64,000 nucleotides of DNA from Mycolicibacterium iranicum (lineage in GTDB: Bacteria; Actinomycetota; Actinomycetes; Mycobacteriales; Mycobacteriaceae). This document shows, one piece after another, positions 25,575-34,552 of this stretch. Position numbers and translations under genes: made by a program. The notes beneath the pieces are model-generated. The model was not told where the DNA came from. It made no database searches and was given only the letters and a program-made list of their open reading frames with translations. Each line of letters begins with the position of its first letter. The first letter of the stretch is position 1. The DNA lies in assembly GCF_014190915.1 (NCBI RefSeq), contig NZ_JACHVU010000007.1:186001-250000 (forward strand), in the 5' to 3' direction.

Positions 25575-26534
25575 CTAGTCGTTCTTGGCTCGGTTGCGCT
25601 TGCTCAACCGGAACTCGGGCGGGAACTTGCTGTCGTTGTCGTTGACCGCGGCGGCCAGGCCGCTGTCGATCGACTCGAACATGTCGAGGTCCTCATCGCT
25701 GTCGTTGGCCACACCGTTGCCCATCGACTCGAAGAACGCACTGAGCAGGCTGCCCATGTATTCGCCCTGCTGCTGCTTGAACACCTCGAAGAACATCTTC
25801 TGCTGGAACACCGTGTCCACCGGCCGGTTCCGCGCGCACGCGGTCGCGTACTTGTCGACCTCGGCTTCCAATCGGTCGCGGGCCACCACCTTGTTCAGGA
25901 AGTTGCAGTCGTACATCTCGGCGGCCGTGAACGGGCGACCTGTGAACACCATCTCCTGGAACTTGCGCAGACCCATCATCTGCACCCAGGTCCACATCCG
26001 CGGGCCCCAGCCGTGGTACCGGAAGGACGGATGTCCGAACAGCGCGTCATCGGAGGAGATCACGAGGTCGGCGTCGGCGCACTGGTAGAAGTGCCATCCG
26101 TAGCAGTAACCCTTGGCTTCGACGATGCTGATCTTCTTGAAGTCCTGCAGCGCTCGATTGCCCGCCTGGGAGTTGGCATACCAGGCGCTGATCGTGGCTC
26201 CGTTGCGGAAGGTCCCCTTCGGTGGATAGGTGACCTCGCCGACGCCGTCATCCTCCAGGCGCAGTTCGGCCAACCGTACCGCGGGGTTGTCGTTGCCCTC
26301 CATGAACTCCGGGAGGTCAGCGCCGCTGCCGAGGTTGTCCCCGACCCCGCGGATGATGACCACCTTGACGTCGTTGTCCGCATTGGCGGCCCGCAGGATG
26401 TCGGCGTAGCGCAGTCGCGCCAGCGACGTCGGAGCGTTGAGGAACTCCGGCCTGTTGAACGTGATGGTCGCGATCTTGGTCTTCGGATCTTTCTCGTAGA
26501 GGATGATCTCCTCCGGGCTGGGCCGCTCAGCCAT
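25575..26534 (-). CDS. long crotonase-family (enoyl-CoA hydratase-like) protein
   Basis: 319 aa, about 55 residues longer than a standard crotonase. ATITFNRPEFLNAP and the oxyanion segment LGSGADLPEFM are present, but between the two oxyanion segments there is an insertion (GVGEVTYPPKGTFRNG, then SAWYANSQAGNR), and the C-terminus is extended and acidic. The second segment is VEAKGYCYGWHFYQCADADL. It may be a hydratase, isomerase or C-C hydrolase of a ring-CoA ester. It overlaps the M24-like gene by 8 nt. Confidence 0.87.
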   Translation of the reverse strand: MAERPSPEEIILYEKDPKTKIATITFNRPEFLNAPTSLARLRYADILRAANADNDVKVVIIRGVGDNLGSGADLPEFMEGNDNPAVRLAELRLEDDGVGEVTYPPKGTFRNGATISAWYANSQAGNRALQDFKKISIVEAKGYCYGWHFYQCADADLVISSDDALFGHPSFRYHGWGPRMWTWVQMMGLRKFQEMVFTGRPFTAAEMYDCNFLNKVVARDRLEAEVDKYATACARNRPVDTVFQQKMFFEVFKQQQGEYMGSLLSAFFESMGNGVANDSDEDLDMFESIDSGLAAAVNDNDSKFPPEFRLSKRNRAKND

Positions 26535-27660
26535 GGACTGCCTCCTCGTAAGCCGGAGCGGTGGAAAGGATTTCGGGACCGTCGGCGGTGATCAACACCG
26601 CGTCGCGGGTGAACACCGCACCCACCCCCTGCTCCCACACGTAGGCGGTGACTGCGAGCACCATGGACTCCTCGATCTTCTCGGCGTCGGCGGTCGCCCG
26701 CAGCTTCGGCGACACCACGGGCGGGTCGAACCCGAGCCCGAGGCCGTGTGCCACGGGCATCGCCGGCAGCGGCTCACCCGCCTGCTGGTAGGCATCGAGC
26801 AGGCCGCTGGCGGGCAGGCCGGGCCGACAGGCCTCGAGCAGCCTGTCCCACAGGTCGTCTCGGCGCCGGTACACCGCGCGCACCGCGTCGGACGGCTCCC
26901 CGACACAGAGTGTGCGGGCCACCTCGGCGACATATCCGTCGGCGAGCACCCCGGCCGACAGGGCCACCAGGTCACCGTCACGCACGCGTCCGTCACCGTC
27001 GGCGCGCCGCCACGGATGCTCTTTCGACGTCACCCAGGCGGCATCCTGGGTGGCCGGGGTGCTGACCCCGCCGGCGGCTTCGGCTTCGAGCACGGCGCCG
27101 ACGAGTGCCTGCTCCGTCGTCCCGGGCCCCAGCGCGGCCACGCCCGCGGCCAGACCCTCCTCGGCGACGGTCAGCGCACGACGCAGCGCCTGCACCTCCT
27201 CCGGTGTCTTGATCCGGCGGGCAGCCTGCATGGCCTGCTCGGCGTCGATCAGCTCCGCATTCGGGAAGGCCATCGGCAGCAGCTTGGCGAATGTCGGTGT
27301 CAGAGCGTCTGTTCCGACCCTGCGCATCGACTCGGCTCCCTCGATGTTCTTCAGGATGCCGACCAGGGTCATCGGGTTCCAGGCGAATCCGTACAGGTTC
27401 TCGTGCGGGATCTCGTCCGGAATCCCCTCATCCCACGTGCTGTTGAGGTGGATCTCCCCGGTGGCCCGCACGAATTCACAGATGGGCCCGAACGGACGGG
27501 TTCCCACCACCCACAGCTGCGGGGCGCCCGAGATGTAGCGGACGTTGGCCTGCCGTCCGAGCACGAGCATGTCCAGGTCGTGTGCTTCCATCTGCGCCAG
27601 CGCACGTTCCCGGCGGCTGTAGCGCAGCGCCCGGTCGTCGGCCTCGATCTCAGTTCCCAC
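26527..27660 (-). CDS. M24-type (creatinase/prolidase fold) protein with degenerate metal site
   Basis: 377 aa with a creatinase-like N-terminal domain and a C-terminal pita-bread domain. At the positions of the five M24 metal ligands it reads VALSAGVLADGYVAEVART (both Asp lost: Ser and Glu), VAHGLGLG (His kept), MVLAVTAYVW (Glu lost) and VFTRDAV (Glu lost). A di-metal peptidase site is therefore not possible. It could be a metal-free hydrolase like creatinase or a non-catalytic partner of the intact paralogue encoded just upstream (11-nt overlap). Confidence 0.87.
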   Translation of the reverse strand: MGTEIEADDRALRYSRRERALAQMEAHDLDMLVLGRQANVRYISGAPQLWVVGTRPFGPICEFVRATGEIHLNSTWDEGIPDEIPHENLYGFAWNPMTLVGILKNIEGAESMRRVGTDALTPTFAKLLPMAFPNAELIDAEQAMQAARRIKTPEEVQALRRALTVAEEGLAAGVAALGPGTTEQALVGAVLEAEAAGGVSTPATQDAAWVTSKEHPWRRADGDGRVRDGDLVALSAGVLADGYVAEVARTLCVGEPSDAVRAVYRRRDDLWDRLLEACRPGLPASGLLDAYQQAGEPLPAMPVAHGLGLGFDPPVVSPKLRATADAEKIEESMVLAVTAYVWEQGVGAVFTRDAVLITADGPEILSTAPAYEEAVHG

Positions 27661-28918
27661 TGGGCACCTCGTAGGGGTCGTACGGATAATCGGTCAGCGG
27701 CATCCAGCCGTCCTCGGTGACCACCACGATCTCCTCACCGCGGTAGCCCCCGGTGCCGTCCTCCCAGACCACGGGCTCGAACACCAGCAGCATCCCGGCC
27801 GGGAAGACGAAGTTGTCGTCCCACTGTTGGCCGAGATCGGTGCCGATCATCGGCATCTCGGCCGCGCTCGTCCCGATGCCGTGCCCCAGATAGAAGTGGG
27901 GCAGCCAGGGCTTCTCGCCGCCTGCGGCCGCGGTCGCCGCGCGCCCCAGGTCGCCGCACGTCGCACCGGCCTTGGTCACCGACAGCACCGCGTCGACGAT
28001 GCCGGCCCACTTCGCGAACTGCCTCTGCTGGGCGGGGGTCGGTTCCTGTCCGACGATCCAGGTGCGCCCGTGATCGGAGCAGTAACCCTGGTAGGCGATG
28101 GACACATCGGTCCACAGCACATCGCCCTGCTGGATCTCCCGTTCGGTCGTCAGCAGAGGTAGCGCCAGGTCGCCGGTCGTGGTCCAGGTGCCGTCGGCCT
28201 TGGACGCGGGCATCACCTGCCAGATGGAGTCGAACATGTTGGTGGTGGCGCCGAGTTCGAAGGTGCGGCGCACGAATTCGGCGGACAGGTCGATCTGCCG
28301 TGCACCCGGCGCGAGCGATTTCTGGATCTCGGCGATGGCCTGTTCGGTGATCTGACAGGCCCGTCGGACGCATGCGATCTGGTCGATCGTCTTGACCAGC
28401 TTCGCCGCGCCGACCACGGCCGCGGCATCCACCGGCGCGCTGGGGAACAACGCACTGCCGGCCCGCCGCATCGCCCCGGTCAGTTCATCGGTGGCGATCG
28501 AGGCGCCGGCGGGGATCAGGCGGGCCAGAATGGCCGCGAATTCCGCGACGCCCTCGTCGAACTCCAGATAGACCGGGCCGTGCAGGTGGTCATCGGGCAC
28601 ACCCGACTCCATGGCCGCACCTTCGCGGAAGGGCAGGAAGAGATGCGGGTGTTCGTCGTCGGCCAGGACGACCGCCACCGGCCGCTCCACATGCGACAGG
28701 CCCGCGTCGGCCAGCGGCCAACTGATGCCGGTGGCGTACATGACGTTTCCGTTGCCCAGCAACACGAGGGCATCGACGCCCTGCTCGGCCATCGCGGCGT
28801 GCAGGCGCGCGCCTGCCTCCCTGCGCATCCGGTCCAGATCGGGTTCGGCGGGGATGTCCAACCACGTGTACCCGGTCCGCGCGATCCGCGTGACGCCGGG
28901 TTGGGTGGATGTGGTCAT
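27650..28918 (-). CDS. M24 family metallohydrolase (Xaa-Pro peptidase-like), intact metal site
   Basis: 422 aa. The C-terminal domain carries the complete ligand set: the two Asp in WTDVSIAYQGYCSDHGRTW, the His in LGHGIG, and the two Glu in VFEPV and RGEEIVVV. It should be a di-metal hydrolase of a peptide-like or amide bond; in a catabolic operon the substrate may be a non-peptide amide or C-C bond. The ATG at 28918 overlaps the stop of the amidohydrolase gene (ATGA). It is paired with the degenerate paralogue downstream. Confidence 0.88.
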   Translation of the reverse strand: MTTSTQPGVTRIARTGYTWLDIPAEPDLDRMRREAGARLHAAMAEQGVDALVLLGNGNVMYATGISWPLADAGLSHVERPVAVVLADDEHPHLFLPFREGAAMESGVPDDHLHGPVYLEFDEGVAEFAAILARLIPAGASIATDELTGAMRRAGSALFPSAPVDAAAVVGAAKLVKTIDQIACVRRACQITEQAIAEIQKSLAPGARQIDLSAEFVRRTFELGATTNMFDSIWQVMPASKADGTWTTTGDLALPLLTTEREIQQGDVLWTDVSIAYQGYCSDHGRTWIVGQEPTPAQQRQFAKWAGIVDAVLSVTKAGATCGDLGRAATAAAGGEKPWLPHFYLGHGIGTSAAEMPMIGTDLGQQWDDNFVFPAGMLLVFEPVVWEDGTGGYRGEEIVVVTEDGWMPLTDYPYDPYEVPSGN

Positions 28919-30084
28919 GCGATTCCCAGGAATTTCTTGACGTTGTTGCTGACGATCTTCTCGGCAGCCTCCGGGCCGACGGCCTCGACGACCGAGGCCA
29001 GCGACTTCTCCGAGTAGCCGAACGTGCTCTCGTTGTGGGGGTAGTCCGACGACCACATCACGTTGTCGACACCGATGCGGTCGATCAGCTGCAGGCCCAG
29101 CGGGTCCACCATGAACGAGGCGCTCATGTGGTTGGCCCAGTAGTGCCGCACGTCGTGCTGGAGCTCGTGGTTGAACATGTGCCGGTAGGAAGCCAGCATG
29201 TGCTCGGCGTCCTGCAGTGCGGTCGGCACCCAGGCGATCCCGCCTTCGAACCAGCCCACCTTCAGTGACGGGTGCCGGTCCAGGATCCCGGAGAACACAT
29301 ACTTGGCGAATTGTTCGCGGAACGAGTCGACGTTGACCATCATGCCGACCACGACGCTGTTGTTCTGGCACGGCGTCTTCGGCGGTGTCTCCCCGATGTG
29401 GTGGCTCACGGGGATGCCGGATGCCTCGATCTCGTCCCAGACGGCGTCCATCGCGGTGCTGCCGTAGTCGTAGATGTTGCCGTCGTCGTCCTTCCCGGGA
29501 TTGAGCGGCAGCAGGAATGTCTTGAGACCCAGCGACTTCAGCTCTTCGAGGGTGCTGCGGGTGCCCTTGGGGTCCCACCAGTTGATCAGCCCGACGCCGT
29601 AGAAGTGTCCTTTGGAACGCTCCTGCAGGTCGGCGATGTGCTCGTTGTAGATGCGGAACACCCGCTCGCGCAGGCTCTTGTCCGGATAGTGGAACAGGGC
29701 CAGCACGGCGTTGGGGAACGCCAGCTCCTTGTCGATGCCGTCCTCTTTGAGCTCCCGGATCCGGGCCTCGATGTTGTTGGAGGCGGCACCTGCCAGGTCG
29801 TCGTACTGCATCAGCACGCGCCCGAAATCCCCGCCGGTCCAGGCCTTCCCCTTCATCCCCACCATGTACGCGCCGTCCTCGTACCAGATGCGCGGGGCCG
29901 CGCCTTTGAGCTCCTCGGGGAAGCGCTCGTAGAAGATGTCCTCGGCGACCGAGATGTGGTTGTCGGCCGAGAAGATCTCGGTGTCCTCGGGAAGCCCGGC
30001 GACCCCGCCGGTCGAGTGGCCCTGCCGGTTTTTCGGCGCACCGAATCCCTCGGGCGGATACAGGGTGGCTGTTGCAGTGGACAT
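28915..30084 (-). CDS. amidohydrolase family 2 (ACMSD/LigY-like) protein
   Basis: 389 aa, same family as 5437-6732. Visible landmarks are SADNHISVAEDIF, IPVSHHIGETPP and MWSSDYPHNESTFGYSE, the last with the conserved Asp. It should be a metal-dependent hydrolase or decarboxylase acting on a carboxylated intermediate. ATG 30084 follows GGAG by 6 nt and trims an implausible upstream extension. It lies 41 nt downstream of the P450 gene and overlaps the M24 gene by 4 nt. Confidence 0.9.
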   Translation of the reverse strand: MSTATATLYPPEGFGAPKNRQGHSTGGVAGLPEDTEIFSADNHISVAEDIFYERFPEELKGAAPRIWYEDGAYMVGMKGKAWTGGDFGRVLMQYDDLAGAASNNIEARIRELKEDGIDKELAFPNAVLALFHYPDKSLRERVFRIYNEHIADLQERSKGHFYGVGLINWWDPKGTRSTLEELKSLGLKTFLLPLNPGKDDDGNIYDYGSTAMDAVWDEIEASGIPVSHHIGETPPKTPCQNNSVVVGMMVNVDSFREQFAKYVFSGILDRHPSLKVGWFEGGIAWVPTALQDAEHMLASYRHMFNHELQHDVRHYWANHMSASFMVDPLGLQLIDRIGVDNVMWSSDYPHNESTFGYSEKSLASVVEAVGPEAAEKIVSNNVKKFLGIA

Positions 30085-30125
30085 GTCGGTCTCCAATCGG
30101 GCTGTACGACGTGAGGTTCGGGCTG

Positions 30126-31358
30126 CTACCAGGTGACGGGAAGTTCGTAGACGCCGTAGGCGAGACGGTCGTGTTTGAACGGGACCTCGTCGAACGGGAT
30201 CGCGAGTTTCATGGTGGGGATGCGTCGCAGCAGCGTGTGGAACACGATCTGCAATTCGGCGCGGGCCAGTTGCTGCCCGACGCATTGGTGGCGGCCGTAG
30301 CCGAACCCGAGCTGCTGGCCGGCGTCGCGGGTCAGGTCCAGTTTGTCGGGCTGCGGGTAGGCGGCGGCATCCCAGTTGGCCGGTGCCAGGTCCAGGATGA
30401 TGCCCTCGCCGGCCCGGATGGTTTCGCCGGCGATCTCGATGTCCTCGATCGCGACCCGCCGCTGTCCGTTCTGGATGATCGACAGGTACCGCATGAGCTC
30501 TTCGACAGCATTGGCGATGAACTTCGGATCATCGGAATCCCGCAGCAGCGCAGCCTGATCGGGGTTCTCCAGGAGGGCACAGATCCCGATGCCGATCATG
30601 TTGGCGGTCGTCTCGTGCCCGGCGATCAGCAATCCGGTGCCCAGCTGGGCGGCCTCTTTGACGCTGATCTCGCCGGCGTTGACGCGTTCGGCGAGGTCGG
30701 ACACCGCATCCTCGGCCGGGTTCTGCATCTTCTGCTCGACGAGGTTGATCAGATATTGGTGCAGGCTCATCGCACCCTTCTGACCGTCCTCGGCGGTGGC
30801 GTACCGCGCGAGACCCACGTTGGCGTGGTGCTGGAAGAACTCGTGGTCCTCGTAGGGCACGCCGAGCATGTCGCTGATCACGCGGGTGGGTACCGGCAGC
30901 GCGAGTTTGGCGACCATGTCGGCCGGCTGGGGACCGGCCAGGATCTCGTCGATGCACTCGTTGGTGACCTCCTGGATCACCGGCCGCAGGGCCTCGACGC
31001 GGCGGAACGTGAACGGCTTCGACAGCATCCTGCGGAACCGGGTGTGCTCCTCGGCATCGGAGGTGAACACCGAGCGCGGTCGCTTGTTCACCGTCGAGAG
31101 CATGTGTTCGTTCCAGTGCGGGAAGCCGTCGCGGCGGTCGTCGACGCTGACCCGGGGATCGGCGAACAGGGTCCGCGCGACCTCGTGGCCGGTGATCAGC
31201 CACGGGGTCGTCCCGTTCCAGATCCGCACCCGCGACAGGGGTTTGGTCTCGTTCATCTCCAGCATGCGGCGCGGCGGGGCGAACGGGCAGCCGGATTCGC
31301 GCTCCATCGGATATTCGGGTGCGGCCGAGACGGCCTGTTCTGCAAGCGTGTCAGTCAT
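30126..31358 (-). CDS. cytochrome P450
   Basis: 410 aa. N-terminal MERESGCPFAPP, I-helix IAGHETTANM, K-helix EELMRYL and heme loop FGYGRHQCVG with Cys at about residue 359. The pattern resembles the CYP105/CYP107-type soluble P450s, but family assignment is tentative. Its [3Fe-4S] ferredoxin is encoded 9 nt upstream, a common actinobacterial P450-ferredoxin pairing, and a TetR gene precedes that. Confidence 0.94.
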   Translation of the reverse strand: MTDTLAEQAVSAAPEYPMERESGCPFAPPRRMLEMNETKPLSRVRIWNGTTPWLITGHEVARTLFADPRVSVDDRRDGFPHWNEHMLSTVNKRPRSVFTSDAEEHTRFRRMLSKPFTFRRVEALRPVIQEVTNECIDEILAGPQPADMVAKLALPVPTRVISDMLGVPYEDHEFFQHHANVGLARYATAEDGQKGAMSLHQYLINLVEQKMQNPAEDAVSDLAERVNAGEISVKEAAQLGTGLLIAGHETTANMIGIGICALLENPDQAALLRDSDDPKFIANAVEELMRYLSIIQNGQRRVAIEDIEIAGETIRAGEGIILDLAPANWDAAAYPQPDKLDLTRDAGQQLGFGYGRHQCVGQQLARAELQIVFHTLLRRIPTMKLAIPFDEVPFKHDRLAYGVYELPVTW

Positions 31359-31367
31359 GACGTGCCA

Positions 31368-31562
31368 TCACTCCTCGATGTGGATTGCCAGGGCGGGGCA
31401 GGCGGCCGCAGCGTTTCGGGTCTCCTGGGCGTACTCGGGCCCAGGCTCGGGATTGAGCAGTTCGACGACGCCGTCGTCGTCGCGCTGGTCGAACACCTCC
31501 ATGGCGTTCAGTACGCACTGCCCGGAGGACACACATTTGTCCTGATCGACGGTGACCTTCAT
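31368..31562 (-). CDS. [3Fe-4S] ferredoxin
   Basis: 64 aa. Cluster ligands are C10 and C16 in CVSSGQC and C55 in AACPALAI; the second Cys of a four-Cys motif is absent, as in [3Fe-4S] ferredoxins that serve P450s. It should carry electrons to the P450 encoded 9 nt downstream. It begins 1 nt after the TetR stop, so the three genes form one transcription unit. Confidence 0.93.
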   Translation of the reverse strand: MKVTVDQDKCVSSGQCVLNAMEVFDQRDDDGVVELLNPEPGPEYAQETRNAAAACPALAIHIEE

Positions 31563-31563
31563 G

Positions 31564-32223
31564 TCAGGGCAGCTCCGTGACCGGAGCCTGCCAGAGTCCC
31601 ATGATGGCGTCGATCAAGCCGGATCCGACTGCGCTCCAACTTGTCCGAGGCAGATCGGCGCCGTCGGCGAAGGCGCGTTCGAAGTCGGCGCAGGTGTGCA
31701 CCAGGAGGTTACGGGCCATGATGTTGCGCTCGGTGACGACGGCCATCGGCAGGTCGGGCAGGCACCGGGTGATGCCGTCGACCACCCGCACCAGCGATGG
31801 CGATGCGAGCGCGTCCTTCACCACCACCCTCTGATAGGCGGGGTCGGCGAGAGCCTGGGCGGCGAACCGCGCGTACCACGTCGGGTTGCCGAGCTGCGCG
31901 AGGTGCTCGGTGAGCGAACACACCAGGCAGGTGATCCAATCCCGCAGCTCTGCCGAGTCGCCGGTGGCAGCCACCATGCGCTCCTGCAGGAGTTCGATGG
32001 ACGCGCGGTGCTTCTGTTCGATCGCGCGGACCAGATCGGTCTTGGTGCCGAAGTGGTAGCCGACCGCGGCGTTGTTCCCCTGGCCGGCAGCCTCACTCAC
32101 CTGCCGGTTCGATACGGCGTACACACCATGCTCGGCGTACAGCCGCTCGGCGGCCTTCAGGATCGCCTCTTGGGTCGTGGTGGCGCGGTCGGCGCGGACC
32201 GTCCTGGCAGTCATCACCTCCAT
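31564..32223 (-). CDS. TetR family transcriptional regulator (P450-ferredoxin unit)
   Basis: 219 aa. Helix-turn-helix region from about residue 18 to 62 (EAILKAAERLYAEHG, NRQVSEAAGQGNNAAVGYHFGTK), then a C-terminal ligand domain. The start could be the ATG at 32223 or that at 32214; GGAGG sits too close to the latter for ordinary initiation. It is the first gene of the TetR-ferredoxin-P450 unit and probably regulates it. A candidate operator lies at 32247-32258. It interrupts the long catabolic run, which suggests this block was inserted or has its own signal. Confidence 0.88.
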   Translation of the reverse strand: MEVMTARTVRADRATTTQEAILKAAERLYAEHGVYAVSNRQVSEAAGQGNNAAVGYHFGTKTDLVRAIEQKHRASIELLQERMVAATGDSAELRDWITCLVCSLTEHLAQLGNPTWYARFAAQALADPAYQRVVVKDALASPSLVRVVDGITRCLPDLPMAVVTERNIMARNLLVHTCADFERAFADGADLPRTSWSAVGSGLIDAIMGLWQAPVTELP

Positions 32224-32244
32224 AGTGAAGCCCGTCACACGCCC

Positions 32245-32260
32245 TAAGTCAAGCGACTGA
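32245..32260. promoter_or_regulatory. candidate operator for the adjacent TetR (TAAGTC-aagc-GACTGA)
   Basis: AGTC at 32247-32250 and GACT at 32255-32258 form an inverted repeat that extends to TA/GA with one mismatch. It lies in the 47-nt gap between the SDR gene and the TetR gene, together with TTGACT on the minus strand that could be a -35 box. It does not match the TGAGAAT palindrome, so this TetR probably has a separate local site. Confidence 0.45.
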
Positions 32261-32270
32261 TTTAAAAAGG

Positions 32271-33101
32271 TCACCGCGAGGGGTCGTCCGTCGTGGACTT
32301 CCGGACGATCACCTTGCCCGCGGTGGTGCCGCCGTCGATCGGCAGCACAGTGCCGGTGACATAGCGCGAGCGGTCGGTGGCGAGGTAGAGCGCCGCCTCG
32401 GCGACGTCGTCGGCGGTGCCCTCCCGCTTCAAGGGCCGGTCGTCGCGCATCTGCTGGCGGATCCTCGCCTCGAACCGCTCGAGCTTCTCGCGGTCCTCGT
32501 CGGTGGCCGAGGACGCCAGGATCGGAGTCGGGATGTTGCCCGGGGCAAGGCAGTTGACCCGTACCTCGTAGTGGGCGAGTTCGATCGCCGCGCATTTGGT
32601 GAAATGGATGATGGCAGCCTTGGACGCGCGGTAGGTCGAGACGCCTCCGCCCGCCTGGATGCCCCCGATCGACCCGAGATTGATGATCGAACCGCCGCCG
32701 TGTTCGGACATGTGACGGGCGGCATCCCGGGTGCCGGCCATGACGCCGAGGAGATTGACACGCATGACACGGTCGAACTCCTCAAGGTCCTCGTGGAACA
32801 GGCCCTTGCGTAGCGGGCTGGAGATGCCGGCGTTGTTCACCATCACGTCCAGGCCCCCGAAGGTGGCGACCGCGGTGTCCACGAGTTCGGCCACCTCGGA
32901 CTGTACGCCGACGTCGGTGTGTCGGTAGATCGTCTTGGCGCCCGCCGAGTTCAGTTCCGCGGCAAACGCTTCGCCGAGGTCGTCACGCACGTCGGCGATC
33001 ACGACCCGGGCACCCTCGGCGGCGAACCGCGCGGCGATGCCGCGCCCGATTCCGGACGAGCCGCCGGTGACGATGGCGACTTTGCCGTCGAGTTCGGTCA
33101 T
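32271..33101 (-). CDS. SDR family oxidoreductase
   Basis: 276 aa classical SDR. TGGSSGIG is near residue 13, VNNAGIS follows, and the catalytic pattern is STYRASKAA (Y-x3-K). The DVRDD segment after beta-2 favours NAD(H). The C-terminus PIDGGTTAGKVIVRK is longer than in acyl-carrier reductases. ATG 33101 overlaps the stop of the alpha/beta hydrolase gene by 4 nt. Part of the long minus run; likely dehydrogenates a ring or side-chain alcohol. Confidence 0.9.
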   Translation of the reverse strand: MTELDGKVAIVTGGSSGIGRGIAARFAAEGARVVIADVRDDLGEAFAAELNSAGAKTIYRHTDVGVQSEVAELVDTAVATFGGLDVMVNNAGISSPLRKGLFHEDLEEFDRVMRVNLLGVMAGTRDAARHMSEHGGGSIINLGSIGGIQAGGGVSTYRASKAAIIHFTKCAAIELAHYEVRVNCLAPGNIPTPILASSATDEDREKLERFEARIRQQMRDDRPLKREGTADDVAEAALYLATDRSRYVTGTVLPIDGGTTAGKVIVRKSTTDDPSR

Positions 33102-33925
33102 GGGGCGATCCCTTCGAAGAAGTCCAGCAACAGAGTGTTGACGGCGTCGGGCTGCTCGATCTGCGGGCAGTGGCCTGCGCCGGCGATGACCGCCGATCGA
33201 CCGTGGGGTATCCGGCCCGCGATCTCGGCGGCCCAGCCGTCGGGCAGCAGCTTGTCGGCGTCGCCCTCGACGACCAGCGTCGGCGCGGTGATGCGGTCGT
33301 AGGCGCGCGCACTGCTGGGCGACGCAGGCGGCTCGAGTCCGGGTCGGCGAAAACGCGCCGCGGCCAACGACTCCCACGCCCCCGGGGCAATGCTCGACTC
33401 ATACCGGCGCTGGACGTACGCCTCGTCGGCCGGATACGACGGGTCGGCGAACAACGCGGTGACGATCCGCCGCATCCCGTCGAGGGTCGCGTCGTAGTCG
33501 TACAGCGCGTCGACGTGCTCGTTGCGCTGGATCTCGCCGCCACCGCAGATCGTGACCAGACTGCGCACCGGGAGTACCGGGGCCGTCGAGGTCTGGTCGA
33601 CCAGCAGGTTGATCGCCCCCATCGAATTCCCGACGAAATGCGCGGCCTCCACGCCCATCACCTCGCAGAAGCGCGCGATGTGCCGGATCCGCATGCCGCG
33701 CCCGTCGGTGAAATCCACCACTTTGGCCGAATCCCCGAAGCCGAGCATGTCGGGGGCGAGCACGCGGTGGCGGCCGGCGAGCGCGTCGATGGTGTTCTCC
33801 CAGCCGATGCGGGCACTGGCACCGAACTCGCCGCCGTGCAGCAGCACCACCGGATCGCCCTGGCCCGTTTCGAGATAGCCGGTGACAAGGCCGTCGACCC
33901 GCACGGTCTTGGCTTCTGGCACCAC
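33098..33925 (-). CDS. alpha/beta hydrolase (MhpC-like fold)
   Basis: 275 aa. Oxyanion segment LLHGGEFGAS, nucleophile elbow FVGNSMGA (Ser near residue 98) and the catalytic His in GAGHCPQIEQP. These are features of meta-cleavage product hydrolases and related esterases. A second, more MhpC-like hydrolase is at 42146. It overlaps the SDR gene by 4 nt. It could hydrolyse a C-C bond in a vinylogous diketone or an ester or lactone. Confidence 0.88.
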   Translation of the reverse strand: MVPEAKTVRVDGLVTGYLETGQGDPVVLLHGGEFGASARIGWENTIDALAGRHRVLAPDMLGFGDSAKVVDFTDGRGMRIRHIARFCEVMGVEAAHFVGNSMGAINLLVDQTSTAPVLPVRSLVTICGGGEIQRNEHVDALYDYDATLDGMRRIVTALFADPSYPADEAYVQRRYESSIAPGAWESLAAARFRRPGLEPPASPSSARAYDRITAPTLVVEGDADKLLPDGWAAEIAGRIPHGRSAVIAGAGHCPQIEQPDAVNTLLLDFFEGIAP

Positions 33926-33949
33926 TGCCCTACCTCGTGCCGGCGCAAA

Positions 33950-34552
33950 TCACGCCGTTTCCCTGTTCGTCTGGGCGAAAGCCAGCACCTGGGTGGCCAG
34001 CAGTTCGAGCTGATTGGCCACCGCCTTGCCCTGATCTGTGTCGGCGAGCTCCCCGGACGGGTCCCAGATCGGGTCGGCAGAGTTGATGGCCACGCCCAGG
34101 GGTGTGGGCCACGCGCGCAGCGCGTGCCCGATGCTGCGTAACTGCGTGAGTGTCCCCACCGCCGCCTGCCATCCGTACGCGCAGCTGATACACCCCCACG
34201 GGGTGTTGTCGAGATAGACCCGCGGATCTTCGCGCAGATCCTCGATGTAGTCGAGGGCGTTCTTGACCAGACCCGAGACCGCACCGTGGTAACCCGGGGA
34301 TCCGACGACGACGGCGTCGGCGTCGCGCAGGGTCTTGACGAGTTCGAGCGCGCGCGGGGTCCGCTCCAGCTCGTGGGGGGCGTACATCGGCAGGTCGATG
34401 TCCTCGGCGGCGAACAGCCGGGTGCGGCCACCCTGTTTCTCGACCGCTGTCAGGCAGTAGCGCAACGCGCGCTCGGTCGAGGAGTTCGCACGCAGGGTAC
34501 CGCCGAGGCCGACGATGAACGGTTGTCGGGTACTGGTCACTTCACCACTCAC
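33950..34552 (-). CDS. NADPH-dependent FMN reductase family protein
   Basis: 200 aa flavodoxin-like protein. The phosphate-binding loop GGTLRANSSTERAL is near the N-terminus, and SPGYHGAVSGLVKNALDYIEDL is the second FMN-binding segment. It may supply reduced FMN to the luciferase-like oxidoreductase encoded in the same run. The start taken is the GTG at 34552, which overlaps the upstream TGA (GTGA); a GTG at 34540 is also possible. No strong ribosome site supports either. Confidence 0.88.
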   Translation of the reverse strand: MSGEVTSTRQPFIVGLGGTLRANSSTERALRYCLTAVEKQGGRTRLFAAEDIDLPMYAPHELERTPRALELVKTLRDADAVVVGSPGYHGAVSGLVKNALDYIEDLREDPRVYLDNTPWGCISCAYGWQAAVGTLTQLRSIGHALRAWPTPLGVAINSADPIWDPSGELADTDQGKAVANQLELLATQVLAFAQTNRETA

